DNA from: Lineus longissimus
Lineage: Eukaryota; Nemertea; Pilidiophora; Heteronemertea; Lineidae
Length of the DNA stretch: 64,000 nucleotides
Direction of reading: 5' to 3'
NCBI RefSeq assembly: GCF_910592395.1
Contig: NC_088316.1
Coordinates: forward strand, 19,344,001 to 19,408,000
The translations under genes and the position numbers were made by a program. Below the pieces are notes generated by a model. The model searched no databases. It saw only the letters and a list, made by a program, of their open reading frames with translations, and was not told where the DNA came from. This document shows positions 47,751 through 59,700 of the stretch, piece after piece. Position 1 is the stretch's first letter; every line of letters starts with the position of its first letter.

Positions 47751-50700
47751 CTGTAGAATGAAAGCAGTTCATAAGGGTGTTCCGGTGTTATCTGTTGTTG
47801 CGTGCGTTCTTTTGATACTAATACAAATGACTGGACAAAGGCTTTCGATGGGTCCCTGCCCCCACGGCCACCACGCGAACGTAGGACCAGTGTGAATACC
47901 TTGTCGAACAAAGGCACTGGACAGAGAGCCAAGTACAAAAAAAGGCAGCAAAACATTCAGAGAGAGTTAGCTCTTGGATGACTCCGTATTACTGTACTTG
48001 CATTATCAATACGCTCTAGGTTAGCTTTGCATTATTACCCAGGTTATCAAAACATGGTTTATTTTAAGTTAAAAGGTTGATCAGTTAAGAGTACAGTGGT
48101 GTGTTGCTCTCACATAGGCTATATTCTTCTATGTAGATCACAAAGTATCACATCACTTACCGCCATTGGAATAAACAATTTTGCAATATCAGCGATGCTA
48201 ATCTATATCCTTCCGTTCCTACCAGAACTCGATCCTAAATGCACGTTCCTAAACATGCCAACTCACATGAAACTTGGTTAACTGACACAACCTACAGAAG
48301 GGATATCACCACTTTTTGGTTTCAATGAAGGTATTGTTAGGAAGAACTTCCTTTCAGTTAAGTGGGTCATTCATGATTTTCATGACTGACATGGATGATC
48401 ACGTTACCAATCTTGATCATTTGAGGTCATGATCTCGCTTTCGAAAACCAGGAATGGATATCTGATGATATGTATAATCGTTGGTGATGGTTTTAGTAGA
48501 GTTGGTCATAATTGAGAGGTTTGGAAAGTATTGACGAGAACGCTAACGAAATGTGGTGTCAACGTTACCGATATTCAAAACTGATTAAAAGACAGGTTTT
48601 AAAAGAGATGTCATAAATCCCCTTAACGGTAAATTTTTCCTCAGAAATATGCATATTCAAATGCAAGTCTTTAAGTCCGAAAAGCGTTGCCTGGTTTTAG
48701 AATTTGATACAAGTACTTACTTCAACTCGATTACACCCTCACATTGCTCAAATGAACAATCACGGTCTACTCTAATTACTGCTACGTTTGCCTCCAGTAT
48801 TCTCCCAGAGAATCAAATTTACGGCAACTATCATGGCCTTAAGACGTTGTAAACAGGGAAATTACATTCAAATATTTTCGCCTGTGTAGCCCTGGACTGC
48901 CTGCTACGGATTTGCATGTGAGTGACCTTGACGAAGAGGATTCAGCGTGAGTTCAACTGTTGCTCCTGGATCTTGATTCATTGAAGCTAAACAGGAAATT
49001 TAGGAAATACACTTTCGGTGTAAATCGTTTTATCTTTTGATTGAATCGAATATGGTTGAGTATATTGTGGTTCTCGTTCTATGATATGCAGGCTGTAACG
49101 TTTCTACCAGTTGTTCCCTGGCCGTTAGTGGCAAGCGTGATGTGGTCGGAACGTGGTACTATAGGAAGAGAATCAAAATAAGCAAGCATTTCATATCACC
49201 ACCAACGAAATATCAAATATATATCGCCTGTGGACAAATAAACGCTTTGTCCCCATGGCCACCTCTAAGTCCCCCGCAACAGCTAATCTGCTTGACGTAC
49301 ATTCGTCTGGTTTTCATATCAATCAGTGCCGCAAGATAACAAACGATCGTGATCCGTTGTTGAGTAATAGCCCAGGCTGCGTGGTGACCACGTACTCGTG
49401 ATGACGATGCTTTATTAAGCAAGAGACAAGTACATTCATCAGGCAAAAACCATGTTTTGGACAGTGAGGCCGGAGTTATAAAGGATTCACGTGGTCACTT
49501 GTCATGTTTCACGAGTCACGAGTTGGGCTTGAAATTACGACATCGGTCTGAAAGGTGACATCGTGAATCGTATGTAGCCCGCTCTTCGGATGGTTCTTCA
49601 TGTCACGCATGAAAGGTGAACAGTGACAACGTGAACTCTATTTAATCGCGGCCAAAGCAGACATGCAGAAGGAAATGGCACTCGAAATGTTGATGATGTT
49701 GAAACACCAGCGTCACAAACTTATTGTAAGCTTTAAAAGATAAAATTACTCAGAGTTTGTACTTCTGGAATAAAAAGCGAAATACGAACGAGACATCAAA
49801 TGGTGGGATTGCACTGTAGTTTGTCACGAACATTTAGAACGACATCTATGGATACATCAGTATCAAACCTTACCTGACAACAGCCAAAATATCCACTCAT
49901 CAAAGTTGATGATAAATCCAAATACGTTTGCTTGCGATAGTTCCAGTGAGACTCAAATGTACTTTATCAAGTCCATCATCTGCAGAGAAAAACAGTTACT
50001 GCGGCAAATCATTCAGGTAGAGGTAGATTGGTTTGTTTTGAAATAGATCATCATACAGTCTGAAGAATAGATGGGATTACGTGACGAGAATTTGTGTAAC
50101 TGGTGGAAAACAAGTCGAAGGTAAAACATGTCCACAACTGCGGAGAGTCTGAGCACTTGATTCAATGTGTAAACTATGTGAAAGACATATCTTGCCTCCC
50201 TGTTTCAGTAATCCATCCCAAGTCACCAGGCTTTGCAGCCAGCGAACAGTATCCGTTTTCGGTAAAATTAAGTATTAAAAGATTTTCCGGGGAATTTTCA
50301 CTCTACAACCAAAATGTCGGCGTCTTCAATGCAATACAGAAATGACAAATCTGCATGCATCTCCTGCCGTGTATGATATGCTGAAGTGATGTCACGCAGT
50401 GGTTTTTAACCAGATGTATAAAAGTACATTATGCACGTCATTGTCATCCAATGTTGAATGCGGTAGATCAACCAATTTCAAGTGTTTCCAAAATAACGGA
50501 ATTGACATTGTTATTAATCCATGATGAAGGTTTGGTAACTACAATGCCACCATCAAATAGTGTATTACAAAATGAAGTAGCTGTCCCATACGAATATGTT
50601 CTTCCGGACGCTGGGTATCCATCGATCACATGACCATTAGTAAAGAGCCTATTACGTTTTATCATAGTGTGGATAATCATGGTCGTCAATAGTTAATAAC

Positions 50701-51775
50701 TGGCCCAGGTCGGATTACAAAATACAGCCTCACAAATAACATACGGGCAGATGATTAGCCCGTTACCATGGCAACCAGCACAGTAACAAGTTAGTTCACC
50801 TATTTGTTCTGATAAACTGATTTTTAGGCAAGAGTATGTGGTCAATTAGGTGATGCCAATAAGCTCTCTATGAAATATTGAAAGAACTCTGGGTTATTAA
50901 TAGGGATACTCGTCTGATTTTAGTCATTGGGCAGTTGATCAAACTGTGAACATTCATAGATCGTCAGAATTATGACTTATGTATTTCTCATTTTAATTTC
51001 ACCGACCAACGTTTTTCGACAAATAGCTGGCTGTCATGCTACACTGGTTTATGAACATTATCATCAATTCGTTTAGCATGTTTTGGAACGAGCTTACGTA
51101 AGTATAAATCAGCTCAGTAACCTCGACCCAGTGGACGGTGAGATCAGTAAGCTTATCACGAATGATACTAATAGGAAGGACAGCCAACTTCCTGGCGTTG
51201 ATGGATTCGTAGTCTATCCGGCAAACGACTGTTAGATTACATAGCATTCGGTGGACAAGTTGATATTCTGTAGTCATTGCTAGCCCATAAACAACATTGT
51301 TCTGTGTAGTATTTTGCAGTGTGGTTTAAAGGTGCAGGCGAAGAAGGAATGGCTGCGGGACTTCTTCCTGTTAGAATCACTTCATCTATGATTTGAGGCA
51401 ATTTTGACAGAAAGATTCAATGCCCATGCTTTTTGCAAATTACACAGAACAGCAATGCAATGTCTCAGATTCAATTTACATTGTGATGTGACATGGTAGT
51501 TAGCAATTCATTACCATTCCCACCGAAGAGCTGCATCCGTTGTTTAATGAGATGATTAAACTAATTCAGAGAAGAATGCAGAATGCCAGACTTCGACGGC
51601 GGGGGATTTCTGATCGAGCGAGATACTAGAAGACATCTCGACAGATTTCATTTTTGCATGAAGCAATGCAGTGTGAGATGTAGGCCAAGCAGCACGTTGA
51701 ATGACTGGTTTGCGCGGAAATATCAAAACGCCATTCAAATCACCATCTCGAGGAACCGTATGTTGATAGGAGAGA

Positions 51776-52021
51776 CTAGAGAAGCAGGTCCAGGACAGAT
51801 TGCCGCGAAAATTTATAAATAGTTCGGGAAACTTATAACATCCTCTTGCAGCATCCTCTTGCAAACAGGGCCTACTCCTTACGCATCTTTCTGATTGAGG
51901 GAGTAAACATATCGAGGACACATATCGAGTGATCGATGGCCGGATTTGTCAGGATGTCAAGCCAGCTTCCCAAACTATTTATAAATTTTCGCGGCAATCT
52001 GTCCTGGACCTGCTTCTCTAG
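51776..52021. repeat. inverted repeat, 58-bp arms, 130-bp spacer (foldback/MITE-like)
   Basis: Arm 1 (51776-51833) begins CTAGAGAAGCAGGTCCAGGA. Arm 2 (51964-52021) is its reverse complement with two mismatches out of 58. No coding capacity is seen in the spacer. It could be a foldback or MITE-like element, a miniature element's termini, or a locally inverted duplication. Confidence 0.9.
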
Positions 52022-53792
52022 CCTCTTCCGTTAGTCAAGGCTCTTCATGACGTCCGCCCAGTACCTCTTGATGAATAAGAGACAAACCATTATTTTCCAC
52101 TTTTTTCTAAGCTCCGTCGCCGAGTGTTTGTTCTGTGATAGATCTACAACCAAATCGCATTTGTTGGTAATTACTCGGCAATTAAAGGTCCTCTTGGAAA
52201 GATTGATGTTCTCCAAGCCTTCTCCAGTCAGAGTTAAACAACTGCACGCTGGCTCGCCCGAGGCAATTGTGGGTTTTTTTTATAAGCAGCGGGATGGAAT
52301 ACGATGGAATCGTAGTAGTCGTTTGACTCTCATGCTTCGAAGATAGAGAATGAGGAAAGGATAGTGTTGGTTAGACGTACATTAAATGCTCGGGACCTGG
52401 TGTTCTCCAAGCAGCTGGCCAGCTCCTTGGGAGATACCAGAAATTACTTTTCTTCAGTACTCGGGTTGGTTTGAGATGGTCACGCCCAGTCTAAATGAGT
52501 TAACTGGCCGTCCGTGTACACAAGTGCTCCAATATTGTCTAGGTACTCTGAGCCTAAGTCAACCCACTTGATATGCTGAGCATACGGTATGATATTTCAT
52601 TTCTTTCTCGAGATATACCATTATTCGTGGAATGTCGCCCGTTTCATCGATGCTACTGATAAATAAATCGATAAATATGACAAACGGGAAGCTAGGAAAG
52701 TCTGCAGAATGGCTGAACAGTTTAGTTGATGTGTGTTTTATGGCTTGTTTTCTGTACGGTTAAACAAAGGTCATAAAGCTAGGTAATATCATAACCCAGG
52801 TTTAGATCTTCTTGGTTTATAAGTTGATAAATATTTCAACAGAAGAAAACTTTATAAAAGGATGACGATCAGCACTGAGACATCAAAATTGCATATGAAT
52901 CCTTGGAATTACGGGGCACCAGGTAATATGAGCCAACACCAAGTCAAATGGGACATCCTCTACGATCCACTGTCAATGCCGAGCTTTACAAGTATGAAGC
53001 CACCAAATGTAGCATCAGCGATATCGGCTAGGTGTACCACGACAGTTTAGTTTTGGAAGAAACCGTAATACATTTTCATTAGTTGGAAATGCCGTCCTCA
53101 GCGGCGGTTTCCATGTTGCTCTTCTTGCCCACCTACAGTTAAAACATGTTCTAAAGGTGCGACCAAACCCCGCCTCCATCCGGCTGACTCTGCTCACTGT
53201 TTGTCTGTAACAGTGATTGATCTGCTTGTGTTGCGGTCATATCGATCTCTTTGATCGCCAGATGTCTGTTTTTATGTAAGTTATTGATCGGAATACAATA
53301 CGTATGCGTAATCCATAGCGAGTCACGACAGTTCCTTTCGAAGAAGGTATGCAAATAAAAAGGCTTGTAAGGTGTTGCATGGGTCTCCAGTCTATAATTC
53401 ATCGTAAACTCTTTGCCCCTGGAGGAAATTTATTCAAATGACGTATTCCATTTTATTCCACAGCCATAATTTCAACCGGTGGTGCCCTGATCAAGCCTAT
53501 TCATTACATCATTTCAGCGTCTGTTGATATACGAACAAAAACATATTTCATTTCCTCCTCTGCGTCCATAGCATCTATCATAATCCACTGTCATGTCAAT
53601 ATGCCCGATTAATTAATTTCATTTCCACAGACGCATAGTTAGTGACCTAGAAATATATTGAATTCAATCATCATCGCATCGATTATGTGTTTTATATCAG
53701 AATAATTAGATATCTTCGGTAACAGTTTTTGATTATAGCTACGCTACCAACTACTTGGTACATTTTTATTCGAGATCAGATTTAAAACAAAT

Positions 53793-53905
53793 GTAAGTTC
53801 TTATATAGCGCTTTATACTGTACAACTGTCTTAAAGCGCTTTATCCCCAGCTGAAGCCATAAAAGCTTTTCTGTAGCAACCAAAGAGCGCTACAGACTAC
53901 GCTAC
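53793..53905. mobile_element. MITE-like fragment with AGCGCTTTA motifs
   Basis: Contains TTATATAGCGCTTTATAC, then TTAAAGCGCTTTATCC and AGAGCGCTACAG in about 110 bp. Repeated AGCGCTTT-type motifs next to TTATATA are, from memory, common in dispersed non-autonomous elements of marine animals. No full boundaries or target duplication were found. Confidence 0.35.
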
Positions 53906-56728
53906 ATTGGGTCATTTCGAGATAAACTGAAAGAAATTATTCAAAGTTTGCATTTGTTGAGACCTGAGATGATTACTTTGGAAAACATGCCACGTGTTCC
54001 TTTGTCTAGCAAAGGAAAATGGCGAAATAATGCGTCGAGGGCACGACTGTGGATGCGATACTCGCTGACACAGACTCCCTCCATCACATCAGGATGTCAT
54101 TACGTTTACAGCACACGCTTCGACAGATGACTGTAAGCCCAGATCATAACGGGTTGAGATCCGCTTATTGTTATTCATCATGATGGAAGTGGTTACTTCA
54201 CTCAATTAAATATTTGAAAATGAGAAAGATTCGGGAGAGTCAGCTCATAGCACCGCCATTGCCAAGAAAATGAAAATGACACCAGGAATGTGAGAAGAAA
54301 AAGGAGACAATATAGTTCTCTCTTACCAATGGCCTACCGACTGTTCCATGGTGATTTCAGGTTATAACAATTCTACCCTCTAAATGACCCCGCGGAATGG
54401 AACGCCAGTAATCAGTCCCAAGATCAGTTGATTAGTGAGGCGCAAGGGTCGTGAGGGATTGCATTGCCAGGGGCAAGGTCATATTTCAGACGTGAGGGCA
54501 GTCATACATACAGGATATCCGTGGGAACATGAAAGATATACTTGTAATGACATTATGCCCTAGCTGTATACCCTACGGGAGATCAGCCAGTATGAATACG
54601 GACCTTCGGCAAATCGAAAAATCGTTCCCTTGTGACGTATTCGTATAGATTCCGATGACGTACCGGAAGTCATGAGACAACAACACATATTGATACGGAT
54701 ACGTCACCCGAACTTGATTTTGGCCATCTTAACATAGGCCTACTCCTTCAGGGTTTGTGAACCATGCAGTGCTATATCAGAACTGAAGCTTCACCTTTTT
54801 CTCTGATAGCCTGTGTGTCATAGTATTACATCGGAACTTGGCTGATGACAATAGTTTTGTGTACATATTACGGGAAGAGGAATGTTTATGTCCACTTGAC
54901 GAGACACAACACTGATGTATCACTACTTTACCTTCCGTGTCTTCCTTCAGGAACGATACCGAACATCCCGAGATTTCGTATCCTCGTGATCCCGTAATCC
55001 CGTAAGCCAATACACACATATACACCCGTAAACCTTCAAATTAGCCAAACAAAACACTCAAGTTATCTTTTGAATACTTGTCACAAATCCACGATAATGA
55101 CATTTATATATACCAAGGACGATGCTTTACATATGGCGACTGTAGCTGTCGATTTTGCAACAGTTGCGATGTCGTAGCGCCATCAGGAGAGAACCGTTCG
55201 TATCCATTGCATCAAACTAGTGCCTATTCCAAAATCATATAAATCACTCTCGTTCTTCACGATTTGATTACATTTTATATATCCTGAACAGAAGAAATGT
55301 CCCCTCCCTTGGAATAACGTGTGTGTACAGATTTCCGGAGGAATTTTTAAGTCGATTTCTGATCAAAACATCAACAAGAATTCGCTCTCTCTCGACTCTT
55401 TCTTAGACGTTGATGATTGGAGCAGAGAACTCCCAGATGCCTTGGCAACGCTCGTGGTAAAGTGAAAACAAACGGTAACCATGGAAACTGTTCAGTCGAC
55501 AAGAAGATGCTGTTATCAGCAGTTCTTGCAATGTTACTTTGCGCGGTATCTGAGACGGGATAAAGAGCGCTAATTGCCGCTAAGCAATGAATTAAAGAAA
55601 TCTCTTAACCCTTGCTGCATCCAATATTCTGGGAAATCAATTATCTATATTATTCTTTTCGACACGGAGTAAGACTGTGGAAGTATCATGAAGTTCCCCA
55701 AAGGTTCTTTTATCATAAGCCGAAATGTTGAGTTACTGCTATTTATCATAGCACGGTTGAACTATACAGCGCCGCCCCTCAAATCAGTAACCGGCTAATG
55801 ATTTTGACAGCGCGCGCCTGATCTTTCTCATTAAACAAACGAAATCATTGCACTATAGGCGATTATTGACCAGACTGGTTAATAATTAAACATGACTTAT
55901 TCCCGATACAACAGCATGCTATATTGACGTTACACGATACTCAATAGAGACATCATCGATCTTCGCTCCTTAACTTATAACGGTAATCAGGCATGCTTTG
56001 CTCGAGACTCCTCAAAGATGGCACAGGGTGAAAGGTCAACAAGATGGCGCATAGGTCAGAGGTCGTGTTTGTTTGTTGTGCTACCATCTGCTAAGTCAAG
56101 CATGACTGGGCTTCTTCTGCCGTCGCCAATTAATGACTTAAGGTGAAATCCTTTTAAAAAATCGCCATCTCACTAAAGACCACATGATTATCTTGTCACT
56201 GAAGGTCATTAGTCGATTCGATCAACTTAAATCAGTCCAGTTGATCATTATGAAGACTATCAATTTTAACCTGTGTTTATCATTGATAGGCCATTAGATT
56301 AATGACCTAAATGGAAAGTATACCCGTACGTCTGTGCTTATTAGTATAACAGTGTTAACCGTTTTGACAAACGTGACATGTCTCTGGAACACATCTTTCG
56401 TGGGGATTATTACCAATAACCCTTAACTTTACCATCGGTGTTAGTGATTGAATATCGTTGGTGGGTTATTACCCGGATTTAGCAATTGTCTTTTTCTTAC
56501 TTAGATGCCTTCAATGTTTTGGAACCTTTGTTTTAACTTGTACGAGATGGTGATTCCCTATATCTAACTGTTTGGATTACAGCCTGGATTACGAAAGAAT
56601 TCAAACGAGTTTTGAGGAAAATCAAAAGACATCACGCGTATGCGAAAAATAAAGGAATCAGGCTTCTCTTTCGTCAGTTACAGGCACACTAAAGCTTACT
56701 GTGTAGTTAACCAGGGGAAGAATCCGCC

Positions 56729-59700
56729 ATGGAGGAACAGAACTATGCCAACAAGATAAAGGAAACCTATGGTGAAAAGGACAAGTTTAGGAAGAGTGAA
56801 TCTTATGGCGCGATTACTATAGATTATGGTAGGTGGAGAACTATACTATGAATGTCGGACAGTTGAGAGATCATGCTAAACTCACTAGACTGGTCTGTGC
56901 TGATTTGATAGGTGTTGGCCATTCGATCCTTGAATAATTAAGTATTTCAACAAATAGTATGAAGCGTTTATAAAACCAAAAAGCCTCACTCACTATTGCT
57001 TTACTGCAGATTATCACTCCATCTATTAAGAACGTCTGTTGAGACAGAATCTTGTTAACGGCACCAATACATTCGCCGTTGTTGACTCGCCGCATAAGTT
57101 GTTTCTGATCTTTTCCAACAGATTCCCTTGCAATCGAAGGTGATGGACGGAAGACATGTGGCTGTTTCCCCTCTTGGTTCAAGATGGAACTCAAGCAGGT
57201 GTTTGACCTCGCTTGGTCCATGGTAAGACAGTATGTTTGCTGATGGCCAATTGTGGAGTCGAGTCAATTTTAAAAGGTGGTCTGGTGCCAGGATAGAAAA
57301 ACAGTAAAAGATCCTCGAACCTGATGTGTCAAAATAAAGAACATGCACCACTGACGTCTAATAGCCTGATCCGATTCTTTCCCTTGGTATATCAAGGCAG
57401 ATATACGCACATACATTTTGTCAAAAACTTATGTTTTCAAGTACTAAGTTTTTTATATCATAACATGGTGACCTGCCTGAATTTGCGATTCTTGTCACCA
57501 GAGGTGTATATGTATATGCCGTCTTTGTTAGGCCTCAAGTTATCTCAAGCTTTATGTTAACCCTTGCAGGTCATCGTCACACTGTTCTCAAATCTGATGG
57601 CGCCAATTTCAATAGCATTTGTAGGGAACTGGCTCGGCCCGACCGAGCTTGGAGGGGTGGCAATAGCAAATACTGTAAGTTAGATTTTAATACATGTTTA
57701 TAGTTCTCCTGTTCAGTTCCCATGGAAAGTTTGTTCCGACCAGAACTGTAGGCTTGATGTAATGTCCATATGAACAATTCAGAACCAAAATCCTCTTAAA
57801 CTCATTTTGGGGGAAATTTGGCTGTTGGTAGTAGGCTGGTAAAGCGACCACTTGGACTGTTTCTACTGCATGAGTCACGAAAAGATGCTAAGAAGTGCGA
57901 ATACATTGGTTTCAAGACATATACACATCATTATCAAATAGAGTTTCCCGACCTTGAGGCATTTAGGTGACCCTTCCCTTTGCATTTATCAGACTTAACC
58001 CGAGTGTATTTATATCATCTTCGCAGCTTATCAACGTCACCGGGACCTGCATAGGGATTGGCCTCTCTACAGCTTGCGACACAGTATTCTCACAAGCGTA
58101 CGGAAGTCCCAACAAGAAAAAAGTAGGAGTTTATTTACAAAGAGGTGAGCACTGGGTCGGGCCATCTTTTGGGGATTGTGGGCACGATCATAAATCTTGC
58201 TGATACTGGTACACTTATAGAAAACTCGAGGGCTTCACTCGGGAAACCGCACGACTTGAACAGGCGGTGTATTTCATTTGATGTAAGTCATTTACCTTGG
58301 CAGTTGCAACCTACCACAACGCCGTTACAGATGAACGATATTGGTATGTTGGAAATCAACTTCTTTCCATTCTTTTAGGTATCTATGTCATATCACTCTA
58401 CCTGTTTCCATGTTGGGCCATCCACCTCAATGCTGAGACTATACTGGTGGCAGTAGGTCAGGAGAGAGAAATTGCCAAGTAAGTATTCCAATTCAGAAAA
58501 ATATGGCGTATTTTGTGTTCTAGTACATCCGGTTCAGATCTATTACAGGATTGTCGCTGATCCACAACCGTCTTCAGCAATACTTCACTACATGTGTTAA
58601 AGAAACGTGACAATCATTGAGATCTTTACTTTCCCTTTCAGAATAGCAGCAGAATACATCCTTTATTTCATGCCTGGCTTACTAGTAAGTAACAATGATT
58701 TCCATCTTAGTTTCAAGCTCCACCACACTCCGTCCTTGCCTCTAGACCGGGCGGCAACCCCCATACCATAGGGCCCTACGGGAGCCTATTTCCGACCGTT
58801 GGGAACCGCACCAGTAGCTACATAGTTGTTTGTCGTTTACATGTTCTTGGATTTCATTTCAGTTTCTCTTCCTGAACCAAGTTTTGGTGAAGTACTTAAG
58901 AAACCAGGTAAGCAAGGGACAACATCGAGAGGCCTAACCCTTTCTGTAGCTAACCAAATTGATTTCCAATATCAGAACGATTGTTAGTAAGGACACAAAC
59001 ACCTAGACCAGTGTTATATTGTAACTGTGTCTTCCGATAGCATGCTTTGCACCCAGATCAAATGTTGGGAATTGCATTTCCCCGAGTTGCTAGGCTCCAC
59101 TGTTCTGTACAGTAGATTATCACATTCTTTGCTTATCTTCAGAACGTTCTTTACCCAACCATTTTAACTGGAGCCTCTGGAACACTGGTGAATGCCTTAA
59201 TGCACTACCTTTTGATCAGCCAGGCAGGACTTGGCATAACGTGAGTAAATATTGTGGACCGAAAATCAGATAACGGTACCAGTACCTTCAAAAATCAGCC
59301 ATAATACCCGGTAATATCAGTTTAGGAAAGAAGAGAGAAAGAGAAGAGAATGAAATGTTATTGGTACGAGTAAAGTTATATTCCATTGAAGATGCAGAAA
59401 CAGCTCTGTAAATGTTCCCCTTTCAAATCTGTATAAGCTTCGGAATGGTACCGAAGTAGCATTCATGTCCACAGCCGCAGCTACCATCATATTCACAGTT
59501 TACTTTGGTTTCCTTTCCAGGGGCTCGGCCATCGCTCAAGTCCTCGGCTTCTTCTTCATGTTCGCCACTACTCTCTTCTACACGATAGCCTTTAAGAAAT
59601 ACAAAGAAACCTGGGGTGGTAAGCGTACCATGAACGTATTTAAAAACACTGATATGGCTGTTCTTGGCATTTGAATTTCACTGGCATTGGTGTATTGTAA

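Larger units (their letters stand above)
47751..56728. other. 9-kb stretch without recognised coding exons
   Basis: Should contain the unseen 5' exon(s) of the LRR-TIR gene on the minus strand and the promoter of the MATE gene on the plus strand. It also holds a 58-bp-arm inverted repeat (51.8-52.0 kb) and a MITE-like fragment (53.8 kb). Confidence 0.5.

Noticed and set aside
47507-47956. 149-codon minus-strand open frame with a hydrophobic start, overlapping the 5' part of the LRR-TIR exon
   Set aside because: It is in a different frame from the LRRs and becomes Arg/Ser-rich noise. It is not the missing signal peptide in phase.
52031-52216. 61-codon minus-strand frame beside the inverted repeat, considered as a possible exon
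   Set aside because: No recognisable domain and no matching splice partners.
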